This document shows, piece by piece, positions 9,403 through 19,089 of a DNA stretch of 64,000 bases. Below the pieces are notes generated by a model, which worked only from the letters and a program-made list of their open reading frames with translations, ran no database searches and was not told where the DNA came from. The position numbers and the translations under genes are program-made. This DNA comes from Pseudomonas sp. LS-2 (GTDB taxonomy: Bacteria > Pseudomonadota > Gammaproteobacteria > Pseudomonadales > Pseudomonadaceae). Position 1 is the first letter of the stretch. The number at the start of each line of letters is the position of its first letter. The stretch covers positions 163,789 to 227,788 of the forward strand of contig NZ_QXTJ01000040.1 in NCBI RefSeq assembly GCF_003605735.1. The letters run 5' to 3'.

Positions 9403-10154
9403 ATGATCTTGGACTGTGAGACCTATGGCTCTGCCATTACCAGCCTTTCTGAGATTTTTTCGGTTCCGGTACGAGCCATCGAGACCCTACTTCGAAGCAT
9501 AGATCTGGAGGCTGATTATGATACCGGATTGATCCCGTGCTCCCCAGATACCTACCTAATTGAAACGTGCAAGAAAAAGTTGAACGCTCAGTCAAAACGC
9601 TTGAGCGAGGTGTGCTGGTTCCACCTGACCCGCGTACGCCCTGATACTGACTTTACGAACGAATACTGCCGCTTGGCGCAATCCTCAACGACATCTGGGG
9701 GATGCTAGGCGAACTCATGGATACGCCTTTACGCAGGGACAATCTGGCGGCGCTCCGGTGCGAAGGGGTCGGGGACTTCCAGTATGGCCTCAAAACTGGA
9801 GATCCTTTTCATCATGGCCCTTACGCCATGCTTGTCCGCGAGGTGGCATTTCATTCTGCCAAGGTGTCAAACCACGACTACTTGCACTTGCCCGAGATCA
9901 TTGAGGACATCTGTAACGGCTACGAACATCGCTTCGGCGAATCCATAATGGCGATAGTGTGCGGGGGCCTGCACAAGTGCATTGTGAAATTCAGCTCAGC
10001 CAAGGTATTGGATGATCATCTTTTAGGCGTTGCTCTGCTCTACTGCTGGGGCGAGATCAACAATGAAGAATTTTCCTCTTACGCCAATACCTGCTTCGAC
10101 GCTGAAGCTCAGCGAATCGAGCCACATGCGATCCTGAGCGTCACCAAGCTCTGA
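9403..10154 (+). pseudogene. hypothetical gene split by a one-base frameshift
   Basis: The first frame (9403-9708) reads well to TRVRPDTDFTN at about 9660, then becomes nonsense (EYCRLAQSSTTSGGC) and stops. The second frame (to 10154) is open through the same place and gives ILPLGAILNDIWGMLGEL, a smooth continuation. Restoring one base between 9660 and 9661 joins them into a protein of about 251 residues. The N-terminal part is polar; the C-terminal part is mainly helical. I recognise no family. The first half has a good ribosome binding region (GAGGGGTAGGTA). Either the gene is a recent pseudogene, or this is an assembly error or a programmed shift; there is no obvious slippery run at the site. 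Confidence 0.65.
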
Positions 10155-10378
10155 GCCATCTTGACGGTACTCTCCCATTTGTATGCGTGGGAGCAGGTCA
10201 GTGTCTAGTGCGTCACGATGATGGGCGCTGATGAAGGATATGTGAGCCAAATATTGCGACTCGCGGAAGGTTGGCCTCGCGTCGCTCCTGCTCGATTCAA
10301 TCATAGGATAGCTGTTGATCCATCCAGTGTTGGACGCTAACCTAGCAGGAGCACATTTGTACTCCTGTGGTATTCCCT

Positions 10379-10591
10379 ATGACCGATCCAACCGATATCC
10401 CAGAAAACTCCCCCTTTGATCTCGGTATGCGTACTGTGCTGGAGAGCTACCAGCATCAGTGCCTGATGCTGCTCGATGAACTCCACGAAGCCTGGGCAGA
10501 CATCAGGAAGCTGAAAGGCGATGCACGCACTCTGGTAGCGATGAATGATGCTCTGACAGCCGAGCTGAGGGCGCTGAAGGCCGCCCGATAG
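10379..10591 (+). CDS. small acidic coiled-coil protein, 70 aa
   Basis: Starts at the ATG at 10379; a GTG four codons upstream is the alternative. The ribosome binding site is weak. The product is acidic at the N-terminus (MTDPTDIPENSPFDLGM) and then forms one long predicted helix rich in Leu, Glu and Ala, ending in TAELRALKAAR. It looks like a short coiled coil or adaptor. No function is known to me. It lies alone between two gaps of about 200-290 bases. Confidence 0.45.
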   Translation: MTDPTDIPENSPFDLGMRTVLESYQHQCLMLLDELHEAWADIRKLKGDARTLVAMNDALTAELRALKAAR

Positions 10592-10877
10592 ACAGCACAT
10601 TGAACAGGCCAGTAGCGCTCAATGGCAAGGCGTAGACTGGAGACGGACGCCGTGTTGCTGAAGCTCGCCTCGCAGGGCTTCACCTTTCAGCAGAGCGATG
10701 CTTTCGGTCGTCGACTGCCCTCGCGTGTTGAGCCCCTACGCAGACCAGCACGGTGAGAGTGACGCAGCGTGTTTTCTCATTTTTTCCGAATTATCCCCCC
10801 TGACCAGACTCAAGGAGATCAATAAAGTCAGCTCCAACGCACAAGCGTTCAACTCTGACTTTCCAAGGAGCAAGCTC

Positions 10878-11033
10878 ATGTCCAAAAAAACGTCTGCAAG
10901 CAAGCCCAAACCGATGACGCAAGAAGCCAAAGCACGAATCTACCAAGCGACGGCGAGCGAGAATGGAGGCACTATCCCGGCGGAAAGCTTCGCTGCCCGA
11001 GCAGCAAGGGCGGCAGATAAGACAACAAAATAA
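10878..11033 (+). CDS. small basic protein, 51 aa, seed-maturation-protein-like
   Basis: The ATG at 10878 has AAGGAG eight bases upstream, a strong site, so I reject the longer frame that begins at 10698. The product is lysine- and alanine-rich (MSKKTSASKPKPMTQEAKAR) and ends in SFAARAARAADKTTK. Short proteins of this kind in Pseudomonas are often annotated as SMP (seed maturation protein) domain proteins, because of the repeated Ala/Glu helix that begins at a TQEAKARI-like motif. The role is unknown. It is probably disordered in part. Confidence 0.55.
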   Translation: MSKKTSASKPKPMTQEAKARIYQATASENGGTIPAESFAARAARAADKTTK

Positions 11034-11082
11034 CTAAGGCTAGGTGTCCAAGGAGGACTGCCTCCTTGGGCCAGGTGATTGA

Positions 11083-12315
11083 ATGAAACTCCCAGTCTCA
11101 CCCTATCCATCCATCGGTGAAGTTGTCTATGAACTGGCCACTCGTAGCGGGTTGGTACTCTCGACGGAGACTACTGGTCTCTACGACGATCTAAAGGCTT
11201 ACAAGGATGAACGCAAGCGGCCTGCTCTTGACCCAATCGAAATTCCCAGCACCATCCTGTCGGCGCTCGAAAAACGTTTGGCAACGTTCATTGGTGATGA
11301 GCCACTCGCCAACGCCATTTTTTTGAGCTTTCGCCGTTGGCTTGAATACTACGCTGCACTGATTCCAAAACATGAAGCAGGTCTTCTCGACCGGCGTGAC
11401 ATGATGAGCCTGCTTTGGCCGACCATTTTTGCGTTCGGTGCGAGTGTTACCTTGAGGATGATCCACTGTGCTCTCCCGATCGTTGCACTGCAAAAAATCT
11501 TGTTGGACGCAGCCCCGTTCGGTTGCCTCGTGAAAGCGTTGTGTACTTGGGGTGCTAAGGACTACGCAAAAATTTGCGAGTACCGGGCAGTCACAAACAA
11601 TATCGATACCGACAATTGCAGAGACACTCTCGATGGGTGGCTGGACGGCCCAGGAGTTCCGAATCTAGATAGGGCGGACGAGATATTGCGGGCGCTGGGT
11701 TTGGGCTCGGAGTTCGGCCCAAAACTGTGGGTGGTGACTGCAAGGCTGCTGGGAAGGACGCCTAAGCAGTCTCGCGAGGCAATCGCGAATTTCCTGAGCC
11801 TTCCTGACGACGCCCTAACATGCGAAGAAGCTTTCTTTTGGCTTAAGCGACAACGAAAGATGGATCGAGTGCAGGGCCTGAATATCGGCCCGGATCGACC
11901 CATCTCTGCACTGAGGGAAGCACTTTACAATCCATCCATCTCCAGAGACGCGGCAGCCGTCGAAGACATGTTGGGCCGCCTGGAAAAAACCTGGGCGCCC
12001 ATTGCCTCGCAGACGTATCACATTATCGATTGGCTTCGCGGTCGTTTCTTGGTTCTGTCAGGGCGCAACGAAGAGGCGATGAAATACTACCAAGCCGCCT
12101 ACAATCATGGTGTTGGGAGAGAGGCTGATGTATTCAAGCATGTCCTGCCTGAGGCCTTGGCACTTGCCGGCAGGCTCGGGAAGAGGAAGTGGGTCTTGCG
12201 CTTCGACTCGTTACTGGGCTTGCACTGGAAAGGCGGCTGGGATGGCGACTTCGAGTCTTTACCTGCTTTTTTTGAGCAGCAATTCGACAGCCGCCTGTTC
12301 TATCCAGGCCACTAA
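11083..12315 (+). CDS. hypothetical helical protein, 410 aa
   Basis: Not recognised. The protein is soluble, almost entirely helical, and has no signal peptide. The C-terminal third (around residues 320-390) resembles TPR-like repeats: GRFLVLSGRNEEAMKYYQAA, with the alternating small and large residues of such helices, followed by FKHVLPEALALAGRLGKRKW. Two cysteine-containing stretches in the middle (GCLVKALCTWGAKDYAKIC) do not form an obvious metal site. It begins 49 bases after the 51-residue gene, in the same direction, and may be co-transcribed with it. Its setting, between the pPIWI-RE and McrB-like modules, makes a defence role possible but unproven. Confidence 0.6.
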   Translation: MKLPVSPYPSIGEVVYELATRSGLVLSTETTGLYDDLKAYKDERKRPALDPIEIPSTILSALEKRLATFIGDEPLANAIFLSFRRWLEYYAALIPKHEAGLLDRRDMMSLLWPTIFAFGASVTLRMIHCALPIVALQKILLDAAPFGCLVKALCTWGAKDYAKICEYRAVTNNIDTDNCRDTLDGWLDGPGVPNLDRADEILRALGLGSEFGPKLWVVTARLLGRTPKQSREAIANFLSLPDDALTCEEAFFWLKRQRKMDRVQGLNIGPDRPISALREALYNPSISRDAAAVEDMLGRLEKTWAPIASQTYHIIDWLRGRFLVLSGRNEEAMKYYQAAYNHGVGREADVFKHVLPEALALAGRLGKRKWVLRFDSLLGLHWKGGWDGDFESLPAFFEQQFDSRLFYPGH

Positions 12316-12527
12316 CTTAATCAGCTATCAGGGAGCTCGGAGTTTCGATCGTCACTAGCGATCCTCTGTTGAAACGATCAGTGATCAATCGCTCCCCCCC
12401 TCGCGCCAAAATGCTGGTGAGCTTGGAGGTCTGGAAAACTTGCCGCCTACGGTGCCTCCGAAGATACTCATCAGCCGTGTTTGGCCTTCCGCGCGGCACC
12501 TGCCCCGCAAAACAGCTTCAGCAGTCG

Positions 12528-12571
12528 CGCCGTTCCCCGCCGGTAGTGGCGCCGTTCCCCGCCGGTAGTGG
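12528..12571. repeat. 22-bp tandem repeat, two exact copies
   Basis: Two identical head-to-tail copies at 12528-12549 and 12550-12571; the unit begins CGCCGTTCCCC and ends CCGGTAGTGG. They lie in the 350-base gap (12316-12668) between two convergent genes. I see no gene in that gap and no clear hairpin with a T run. The repeat may come from replication slippage. Confidence 0.9.
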
Positions 12572-12668
12572 CGCTTATCGGCGGAGAACTCAATAGAGAC
12601 TCCCTTTCCAACTCTAAGCTCTCAGGAGAGCCGGAAAGATTCCTCACTCAGGCTGGGGACGCAATCGA

Positions 12669-14273
12669 TTATTTCGCCGTTCCAGCAGCAATTGTACGCG
12701 CCGGAGCGGCCGCGATTGGTACTGCACTCAGAATACGTTTGAGCTCGATCCCCAGTGCCTCCCCTTCTGACTCAGTCCCGATTTGCCAAGCTCCGACCCC
12801 ATAGTCCGCATGATAGGTCGGGCTGATAAGCGGCGTTACTTTGTCTGCCCGAGGTATCAGCAGCAATGAAACGTCAGGCTTGATGCCCTCCCACCGGAGA
12901 CTGTCGTGATAAATGTGCGCTGACTCCATTGCATCGAGGACGCTGGCGCGAGCGGTGCGATACTTCGCGTCGAAAACCAGGAAGCGCTTCGCCGAAGGCG
13001 AGTCCAACGTCACGATGATGTCCGGATATCGCTCTCGCGATAAGCTCTGGAAACCGCGATGCGCAGGTTGATCAATCGCTGGGCATCGGACTTGGTAACA
13101 CGCCTCAACGGTTACATCGGCCGCTTTTCCCCGCCATACGATTTCTTTTAAGCCCAATGATCGATATTCACGGCTCCAGACGAGTTCAGGGAACTGACGT
13201 TGCAGCTCTGAGACTACCGTCACAAAGCACCACCGCTCATAGATCTCCCATGTTGGGCTGATCCACAGCGTCTCATCAGGATCCGTCCCCAACCACCCTG
13301 AACGCAACACGTACCAACCAAACCGATAAGCTCGCGCATATGCAGGGTGAGCAGAGATCGCATTCAATCCAGCAGCCGATAGACGTCTAGCAGTCACGAT
13401 AGAGAAAGGTCTCGCGCGTTGAAGCCGTTCAAGCTTGCGAGCAAGCGCCTCGGTGAACGCGATTCGACGTACGAGCCTTGGCGTTAACGCTGATCGGGTT
13501 TCGCTGACCACCTCAGTTGCGGCGGCATGTTGAAGCCCCCTCACCACCTGCCGGCAGCGTCTAAGAACATCGAAGAGAACAAGTCCAACGGCCTGATTCG
13601 CCGGATTGTCCTCCTCCTCGTAAGATCTGCTGACCTCAAAGCGAACAGTGTTCAAGGCCGGACGCTGAGTACTAGCAGGATGCAACAGTGCTTGCCCTGT
13701 TGGCCCTCTGAGTGCCTTGTGCACGGACGCAGAGTCCAACCGCTTGACCGTGTGGGCACTCACCGAGGTGCGGTCGCTCTTCAAGATTGTTAACGGCCGC
13801 TGAGATATCTGTTTGAGCGCGCGGTGGAGCCGATCTCCATAGCGTCTCAGCCTCGCATACTGCAGATGCGGGTTGGTTAGAGCTCCATCATGGCCAATTC
13901 CAAACTGAGCCTCTTCTGTGCCCAGAACGAGAGTAGGGTCAAAATCCAGAATCGTCTCAACCATGGCAGCGAATACCTGGCCTCCAAGCTTGTTATCAGC
14001 TGCTGAGACGTCCAGCCGGTAACTGGAGGCAGTCCGCCCCTGGTCATCCAGAAGCTCTGCCGCGACCTCTCCCGCATAAAAGCCTGGCGACCATAACCAT
14101 GCACACGCCCCATTTTGGTCGACCGTCTCGATCAAGACGTCATCAACGTAAAAGGAAAAGCCTTCAAGCGCGGTAAAACAATAAGTCTTCTTCTCCATGA
14201 AACCTGGGTTCAACTGACCTGGGTGCACGTCAAATCGAGCATCCCCCTGCTCTACCTGCAAGATGATCGACAT
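12669..14273 (-). CDS. DUF2357 nuclease, McrC-like partner of the AAA ATPase
   Basis: A 534-residue protein. The C-terminal part carries a PD-(D/E)xK nuclease core: RYPDIIVTLDSP, then FLVFDAKYRTARASVLDAM, where Asp-x-Lys precedes a conserved Tyr-Arg. This combination is typical of the DUF2357/DUF524 family found next to McrB-like ATPases. It probably acts as the cleavage subunit of a type IV-like, modification- or structure-dependent restriction system. The ATG at 14273 lies three bases after the stop codon of the ATPase gene, with GGCGG just upstream, so the two are one operon and probably one complex. The N-terminal half (residues 1-250) has no recognisable motif and may recognise the substrate. 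Confidence 0.75.
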   Translation of the reverse strand: MSIILQVEQGDARFDVHPGQLNPGFMEKKTYCFTALEGFSFYVDDVLIETVDQNGACAWLWSPGFYAGEVAAELLDDQGRTASSYRLDVSAADNKLGGQVFAAMVETILDFDPTLVLGTEEAQFGIGHDGALTNPHLQYARLRRYGDRLHRALKQISQRPLTILKSDRTSVSAHTVKRLDSASVHKALRGPTGQALLHPASTQRPALNTVRFEVSRSYEEEDNPANQAVGLVLFDVLRRCRQVVRGLQHAAATEVVSETRSALTPRLVRRIAFTEALARKLERLQRARPFSIVTARRLSAAGLNAISAHPAYARAYRFGWYVLRSGWLGTDPDETLWISPTWEIYERWCFVTVVSELQRQFPELVWSREYRSLGLKEIVWRGKAADVTVEACYQVRCPAIDQPAHRGFQSLSRERYPDIIVTLDSPSAKRFLVFDAKYRTARASVLDAMESAHIYHDSLRWEGIKPDVSLLLIPRADKVTPLISPTYHADYGVGAWQIGTESEGEALGIELKRILSAVPIAAAPARTIAAGTAK

Positions 14274-14276
14274 GGT

Positions 14277-16544
14277 CTACCGCCAGAATCTGGTAGAGCC
14301 GGAGTGAGCTAGGTCGTCCGCCATTTCCCTGACCTTGCGCATCGACATTCCCAACCCCGCATGTTTCAGCGTGGTATGGAGCAATGTGAAGACCTCCTGC
14401 AGTCGAGGGCTGTCTTCACCTCGCAACTTGGGGAGTATCTTCGAATAAATGGCATGGTCGAGTGCACGTGAGAACTCGATGATACCACCCGCCTGTGTTT
14501 GCTGCAGATAGCCGACCACGTCGTTGAGCGTGCGCCATCCGAAATGCAGTCGAGCTGGACGAAGCACATCCATGAGAGAGGACATGAGATTTCTGACGAT
14601 TGAAATCTGTTCATCCTCAAGCGAGCTGTTCTCCCAGCCTGGAAATGCTTTGACCTCAATGTCCCAAAATTCGATCACAGAGGCTCGATCCAGCACCTTG
14701 TCGCTCAGTCCATGAGTGGTCTCGTCCATGTTCACGGTGCCGATGATCACGAGGTTGCTCGGATACGGAATGCCTGGAGGGACACCATCGATCTCGTCGA
14801 CTTGACCGTGAAAGACGATCGTTTCGCCGGTTTCCATCGCTGAAAGCAGAGGCGCCAGATATTGTTCCGGATGAGAGAGGTTCATTTCATCAAGAACCAG
14901 TGTGTAGGGCTTCGTCGGGTTGGCGCTTGCCTGCAGGAGAAAATCCAGAACGCCGGTACGCACATACGCGTCTGACTCCAGCGGATTAACGTAACCCAGC
15001 AGACTCGTGTAGTCGTGCCAGCCTGGCTGGACAGGCACGATCAGCAATCCTTCACTTGGCTCGGGATCGTCCTGCCACAGACTCAGTGCATAGTTACGGG
15101 CAAGTTGCGTCTTCCCCGCGCCGCTCAAGCCTGTCAGCACCGCGAAATGACGCCTCGGGTGCCCCCACAATCCAGCATCAAGTTGTCCGATCAGCTCCTC
15201 TGGAAAGCGAAACTCTTGATCAAAGCGGTCAATCACGGCGCGTAGCTTCGGCCGCTCAATTTCGATATCGACCTGTATTGGAGCGGCCTGAGCCAAGGAC
15301 GGGCTGAGACCTGGAATACTCGCAAGGCCCTTAGGCTCCCAGTGAATGCGATTAACCCACTGCTTACCCCTTTCGGTGAGGCTCAGCACTTTCTGGGAGA
15401 TCGTGACCAGATCAAGGTACCTGAACCAACCAATAATCGCTGATGGTGCGAAATCGGTCGTCCATCCAGGGTTTGCTTTTCTGAGTGTGAGGATGGCATC
15501 GCGGTTGGATAACGGCGTGTCACGCAATGCCGCCAGCAAATAGTCAAACCCCAAGATGCGGGTGATCATCCAATCAATGATCTCATCTGGATCACCCGAC
15601 TCCAGGAATGCCTCGCCGCGGGGTGTCAATTGCAGGTTGTTTGCGTTGGCACGCAGCACGCCCCATTCGGCGATCAGAGCATTCAGCTGAGTGTTGCAAG
15701 TCGACGTTTTTGATTGAGGGTTAATGGACTGCAAGTGTTGGATGAAGTCTTCACGAGTGCATCCATCTGTTGCAAAGTCGATCATGCTTTGAATGGTGGC
15801 AGGGCCTCCGCCAATCGCCAGCAAACCGCGCCTCCTTCTCTCAGGGGGCAAGGGCTTGAGTACTTCGTCACCAGTCTCTAGGTCAGATATTTCGGTGGCT
15901 TCGCCTTCTGGGTTCTGAACATAGTTGACGAACAGCAGCCAAGGCAGCGTCAAGCGTGAGACACCCTCCCTGGAATATACGTCAGCCACCTCACCCAGCA
16001 CGTCATCTAACCGGTTCAATACGAGTCGGTGCAGATGACGCCTCTGACCGTTCAGTGGAATCCCCAAGGCATGAGCCAACTCGCGCAGTTTCCGATGATG
16101 CGCTATCGACGTGAAAGCGCCTGGGCAAAGCAACGCGAAGACGCGGTACATCTTGAGTCGAGGGTTTCTTTTGGTCAGCCCACCAACTGCGGACGCAATC
16201 TGAGCCCAAGCGTCAGCGATGAGCATTTCACTCTCAGAAGGATCGCTCGTCTGCGCGAACTTTTGCTTCAAATGCCAGAGGCTCTCTGCGATGGCCGAAT
16301 TTTCGGCGACCGCAGAAATGTTGATGCGCCCCATGCCTGTTGCCGAAACAGCCTCGGTGTCCCAGAGCGCAAGTTGGAAGTCCTTGCTTAAGAACTCTTC
16401 ATGAGACACATCCCTGACACGCACCAACCAACGCTGGAATTCGGTGATCCAGCTTTGATTACCCGCCAAGGACATTACCTGCTCCTGAAGACTAATACAT
16501 GCAGTCTTCAGCTGTTCGTCATCCTTAAGATCCAGCAAGTCCAT
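14277..16544 (-). CDS. McrB-like AAA+ GTPase/ATPase
   Basis: A 755-residue protein with a C-terminal AAA+ domain. The Walker A motif is GLSGAGKT (around residue 470) and Walker B is LVLDEMNL, the form typical of McrB. The sensor region is IIGTVNMDETTHGLSDKVLD, with the arginine finger region DRAS just after it. The N-terminal 420 residues look like repeated winged-helix units (LNALIAEWGVLRANANNLQL and LTLRKANPGWTTDF, ending in LTERGKQWV) and may bind DNA or modified bases. In McrBC the ATPase translocates DNA and the partner cuts. The start at 16544 has GGTGGAGA upstream. The gene heads an operon with the DUF2357 nuclease and is divergent from the GapS4-like pair; the 280-base space between them presumably holds both promoters. 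Confidence 0.78.
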   Translation of the reverse strand: MDLLDLKDDEQLKTACISLQEQVMSLAGNQSWITEFQRWLVRVRDVSHEEFLSKDFQLALWDTEAVSATGMGRINISAVAENSAIAESLWHLKQKFAQTSDPSESEMLIADAWAQIASAVGGLTKRNPRLKMYRVFALLCPGAFTSIAHHRKLRELAHALGIPLNGQRRHLHRLVLNRLDDVLGEVADVYSREGVSRLTLPWLLFVNYVQNPEGEATEISDLETGDEVLKPLPPERRRRGLLAIGGGPATIQSMIDFATDGCTREDFIQHLQSINPQSKTSTCNTQLNALIAEWGVLRANANNLQLTPRGEAFLESGDPDEIIDWMITRILGFDYLLAALRDTPLSNRDAILTLRKANPGWTTDFAPSAIIGWFRYLDLVTISQKVLSLTERGKQWVNRIHWEPKGLASIPGLSPSLAQAAPIQVDIEIERPKLRAVIDRFDQEFRFPEELIGQLDAGLWGHPRRHFAVLTGLSGAGKTQLARNYALSLWQDDPEPSEGLLIVPVQPGWHDYTSLLGYVNPLESDAYVRTGVLDFLLQASANPTKPYTLVLDEMNLSHPEQYLAPLLSAMETGETIVFHGQVDEIDGVPPGIPYPSNLVIIGTVNMDETTHGLSDKVLDRASVIEFWDIEVKAFPGWENSSLEDEQISIVRNLMSSLMDVLRPARLHFGWRTLNDVVGYLQQTQAGGIIEFSRALDHAIYSKILPKLRGEDSPRLQEVFTLLHTTLKHAGLGMSMRKVREMADDLAHSGSTRFWR

Positions 16545-16830
16545 TCTCCACCAACGATATTTTTAGATGGCGAGATAATGTCACTGCTGCGGACTGGAAG
16601 CCAGATCCGACCTTTGATGTAGCAGGAAGTAAGCGAGAGCATTCACTATCCCTCACCCTGCATGACTTAGTCGTAGGCTGACGCAACGGCTTGATGGGTT
16701 AGCCATTATCCTGGAGCTAGACAATCCGCCATCGATTTGCTGACAAATTGCCACTAGACATCATCCGTCAACCTCCGTAGCGTTCTGGCCGCATAGGGTT
16801 GCAAGATATTCATTATTCAAGGGACGTGTG

Positions 16831-17754
16831 ATGGGCGAATGGTCAAAGAAGCTGGGCGAGCGCGGTGAACACATCACGGAGTCGCTGCTCAACCTGATTG
16901 GTTGGAAGGCAGCACTCAAGGGACACGAGTTCGACTGTGTGAAACCTGTCCCTCACAGCACGACCGGCAACCCCAGAAAAACCCATGGTGCCGATTTTGT
17001 CTTCAGCTGCCTATCGCCATTGGAGGATGGCGTCCTCAAGCACCTCGTTATTTCTTCGAAATTTACATCCGGCCAGTACCCAACTTCTCCTGGCCCATTG
17101 TTCAAAGAACATTTCACCGACCTTGCAACGACAGTCGAGTGCTTCAATCGCTCACCGTTGAAAAAGTCGATCAACTCGGGCTACACAGGCGCGACCGCTC
17201 AGTCGCTCGCTGGCATCCTCTGCTGGTTCAGTGCGGCATCGGACGCAGAGGAGGATGTGGTCAGTCACGTAGCGGGGTCGCGAAACCTCGACAGCTCCAA
17301 CTATGGCACCATCTACGTCATTGATAATTACCGAGCTAGCTTTCTGTTCGACACCATTACGTACGCGAGAAATCGATTCGGTGCGGAAAATGTTCGTTTC
17401 CTCTACCCCTCTACGGGGAAAAACGTAAGCCCCATCGAGAGGGTCACAAACGGGACGATACTGCCTCCCGAATACCTCAACAGTGGTTTGATCCCCTTCT
17501 TCATCCAAGAGCATGAAAGGAAATCACTGCTCATCTGCTGTCAGGATCCTTTCAGCCTCGAAGCGGTAAAACGCATGATTGGCTTCTCGATGGAAATCGC
17601 CATGGAATTTCCTCACAAGGTGGCCCTCGCGTTCCCTGACTACAACTACGTAGATCATGAGGAAATTGCAGACATTGCGAGGCTGTCAATTGCGAACAAG
17701 GAGTTCGCTTCAATCGTCGAATTCGTATCCTACCAAGCCGATTTCAGGGGGTGA
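16831..17754 (+). CDS. GapS4a-like protein, putative PD-(D/E)xK nuclease
   Basis: A 307-residue protein beginning MGEWSKKLGERGEHITESLL. This opening and the following GADFVF...LVISSKF (Asp followed by Ser-x-Lys in consecutive strands, residues about 50-75) fit the restriction-endonuclease fold of GapS4a, one half of the GAPS4 anti-phage system first reported from Gamma-Mobile-Trio elements. I assign it from remembered family features plus gene order. The ATG at 16831 has AAGGGA six bases upstream; a GTG one codon earlier is less well placed. The next gene follows after four bases. Inferred role: nuclease effector activated by phage DNA. Confidence 0.68.
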   Translation: MGEWSKKLGERGEHITESLLNLIGWKAALKGHEFDCVKPVPHSTTGNPRKTHGADFVFSCLSPLEDGVLKHLVISSKFTSGQYPTSPGPLFKEHFTDLATTVECFNRSPLKKSINSGYTGATAQSLAGILCWFSAASDAEEDVVSHVAGSRNLDSSNYGTIYVIDNYRASFLFDTITYARNRFGAENVRFLYPSTGKNVSPIERVTNGTILPPEYLNSGLIPFFIQEHERKSLLICCQDPFSLEAVKRMIGFSMEIAMEFPHKVALAFPDYNYVDHEEIADIARLSIANKEFASIVEFVSYQADFRG

Positions 17755-17758
17755 TGCA

Positions 17759-18895
17759 GTGAGTAATCAAAATATTGACTCTATCCTTCCCCAAGGTGAA
17801 GCGCTGCGTACCTACCTTGCTCAGCCTTACATCAGTGCCGGCGACATCAAACACGTCCTGAAGAGCCGAGGCGTCTTCATCAACAGCTCAGAGAAAGAGC
17901 ATTCCATCCCTGCTCTTACACTGTCATTGATACGTCCGAGCGAGTTTTCCGAGCTTCAACTTGCCTACACGACCAAGGAAGACAACCCCAAGATCACCAC
18001 CCAGACGATCAAGTGGCAAGGTGAGGATACCCTGCTGGATGCGATACCTACCGTCATGGATGTCAACAAGCTGCTGGATCTTGAGTTCGTAAACTTCAAG
18101 GTCTTGGGAACGCCAGAATTCTATCCAGTCAACAAAGACCTCGACACGATCCGGATGGACTACCTGCTGGAACGGGTCGACCGCTCCAAAAGCTGGGCTG
18201 ACTCGCACAAAAATTTCAAAGGCTCCATCGAGATCAAGAAAAACAAGGCTCAGGACGAGCTCATCCTGATCTACACGCACACTGCGCCGGAAACAAAGAC
18301 GACAAACAAGGCGCTTTCGAAGCACCTGATTTCACATTTCAAATCGGTCAAGCAGATCAGTGAAAGTGAGCAGGCGACCTCGATTCGTTTTTGCGATTTT
18401 ACCAACCAGAACAGGTTCAATTACTTGTTAGGGCTCACGCAGCACAGCAGATTGGTCGCACTGTCCTTTCAGGAGGTCGTCGACATCGGGATCTCGCCCG
18501 ACCCAGACATCCTCCTCCCGGCAGCCCTGGACTGGATGAAGGAAAAGATTCGGAACCTGGACTTGAAGGGCTTCAGCCTTGAGCACTCAGACTTTCTCTC
18601 AGAAGTGTCCTACCGCCCTAGCCTGTTCCTTCACAGAATCGATGCCAAATTCCGGTTCAGCACCTCGGGCCTCGATGGTGATTGCGTCATCTCGCTGGGC
18701 TTCCCAGAATTTTCAGCGGGCCAGAAAAAAGACAGTGAGATTGAATTGAGGATCAAGCAGATCAGCTTTGACAACACGGGGCGGTCTATCGACAAGAATG
18801 ACGCGAAGGAAACGATTCTGAAGGAGTTGGAATCCGAGAAGATTGAGACCTTCAAGACCCTATCGATTCCTGCCGGCGGTGCGGTTTCGCCGTAG
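17759..18895 (+). CDS. GapS4b-like protein
   Basis: A 378-residue protein from a GTG at 17759 preceded by AGGGGG; the frame stays open far upstream inside the preceding gene but has no better start there. The N-terminus, IDSILPQGEALRTYLAQPYI followed by SAGDIKHVLKSRGVFI, agrees with the GapS4b family, where a short helical domain opens the protein. The rest alternates strands and helices, with no catalytic signature I can name. In known pairs GapS4b is the partner, probably the sensor, of the GapS4a nuclease. Four-base spacing from gapS4a supports co-translation. Confidence 0.66.
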   Translation: MSNQNIDSILPQGEALRTYLAQPYISAGDIKHVLKSRGVFINSSEKEHSIPALTLSLIRPSEFSELQLAYTTKEDNPKITTQTIKWQGEDTLLDAIPTVMDVNKLLDLEFVNFKVLGTPEFYPVNKDLDTIRMDYLLERVDRSKSWADSHKNFKGSIEIKKNKAQDELILIYTHTAPETKTTNKALSKHLISHFKSVKQISESEQATSIRFCDFTNQNRFNYLLGLTQHSRLVALSFQEVVDIGISPDPDILLPAALDWMKEKIRNLDLKGFSLEHSDFLSEVSYRPSLFLHRIDAKFRFSTSGLDGDCVISLGFPEFSAGQKKDSEIELRIKQISFDNTGRSIDKNDAKETILKELESEKIETFKTLSIPAGGAVSP

Positions 18896-19089
18896 TCTTG
18901 GTCTGAGCGGAGGCATTGTGTCCGGTGGAATGTGAGGTGCTAGCCGTCCTCCGCTCAGCAGTGACTACTCGCCCACGTCCCTACCGAGTTCATTAGACCA
19001 TGGTCACCCATCAAGACTCTGGCTCACGAGCGAGGCAATGGCCGATACTAGCGACCACTTTCAGACAGCTCAAAAGGACTTGGTGAAAT

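Noticed and set aside
12528..12571. CRISPR-type repeats
   Set aside because: Only two directly adjoining copies with no spacers; no other repeat/spacer pattern and no cas gene occurs in the window.
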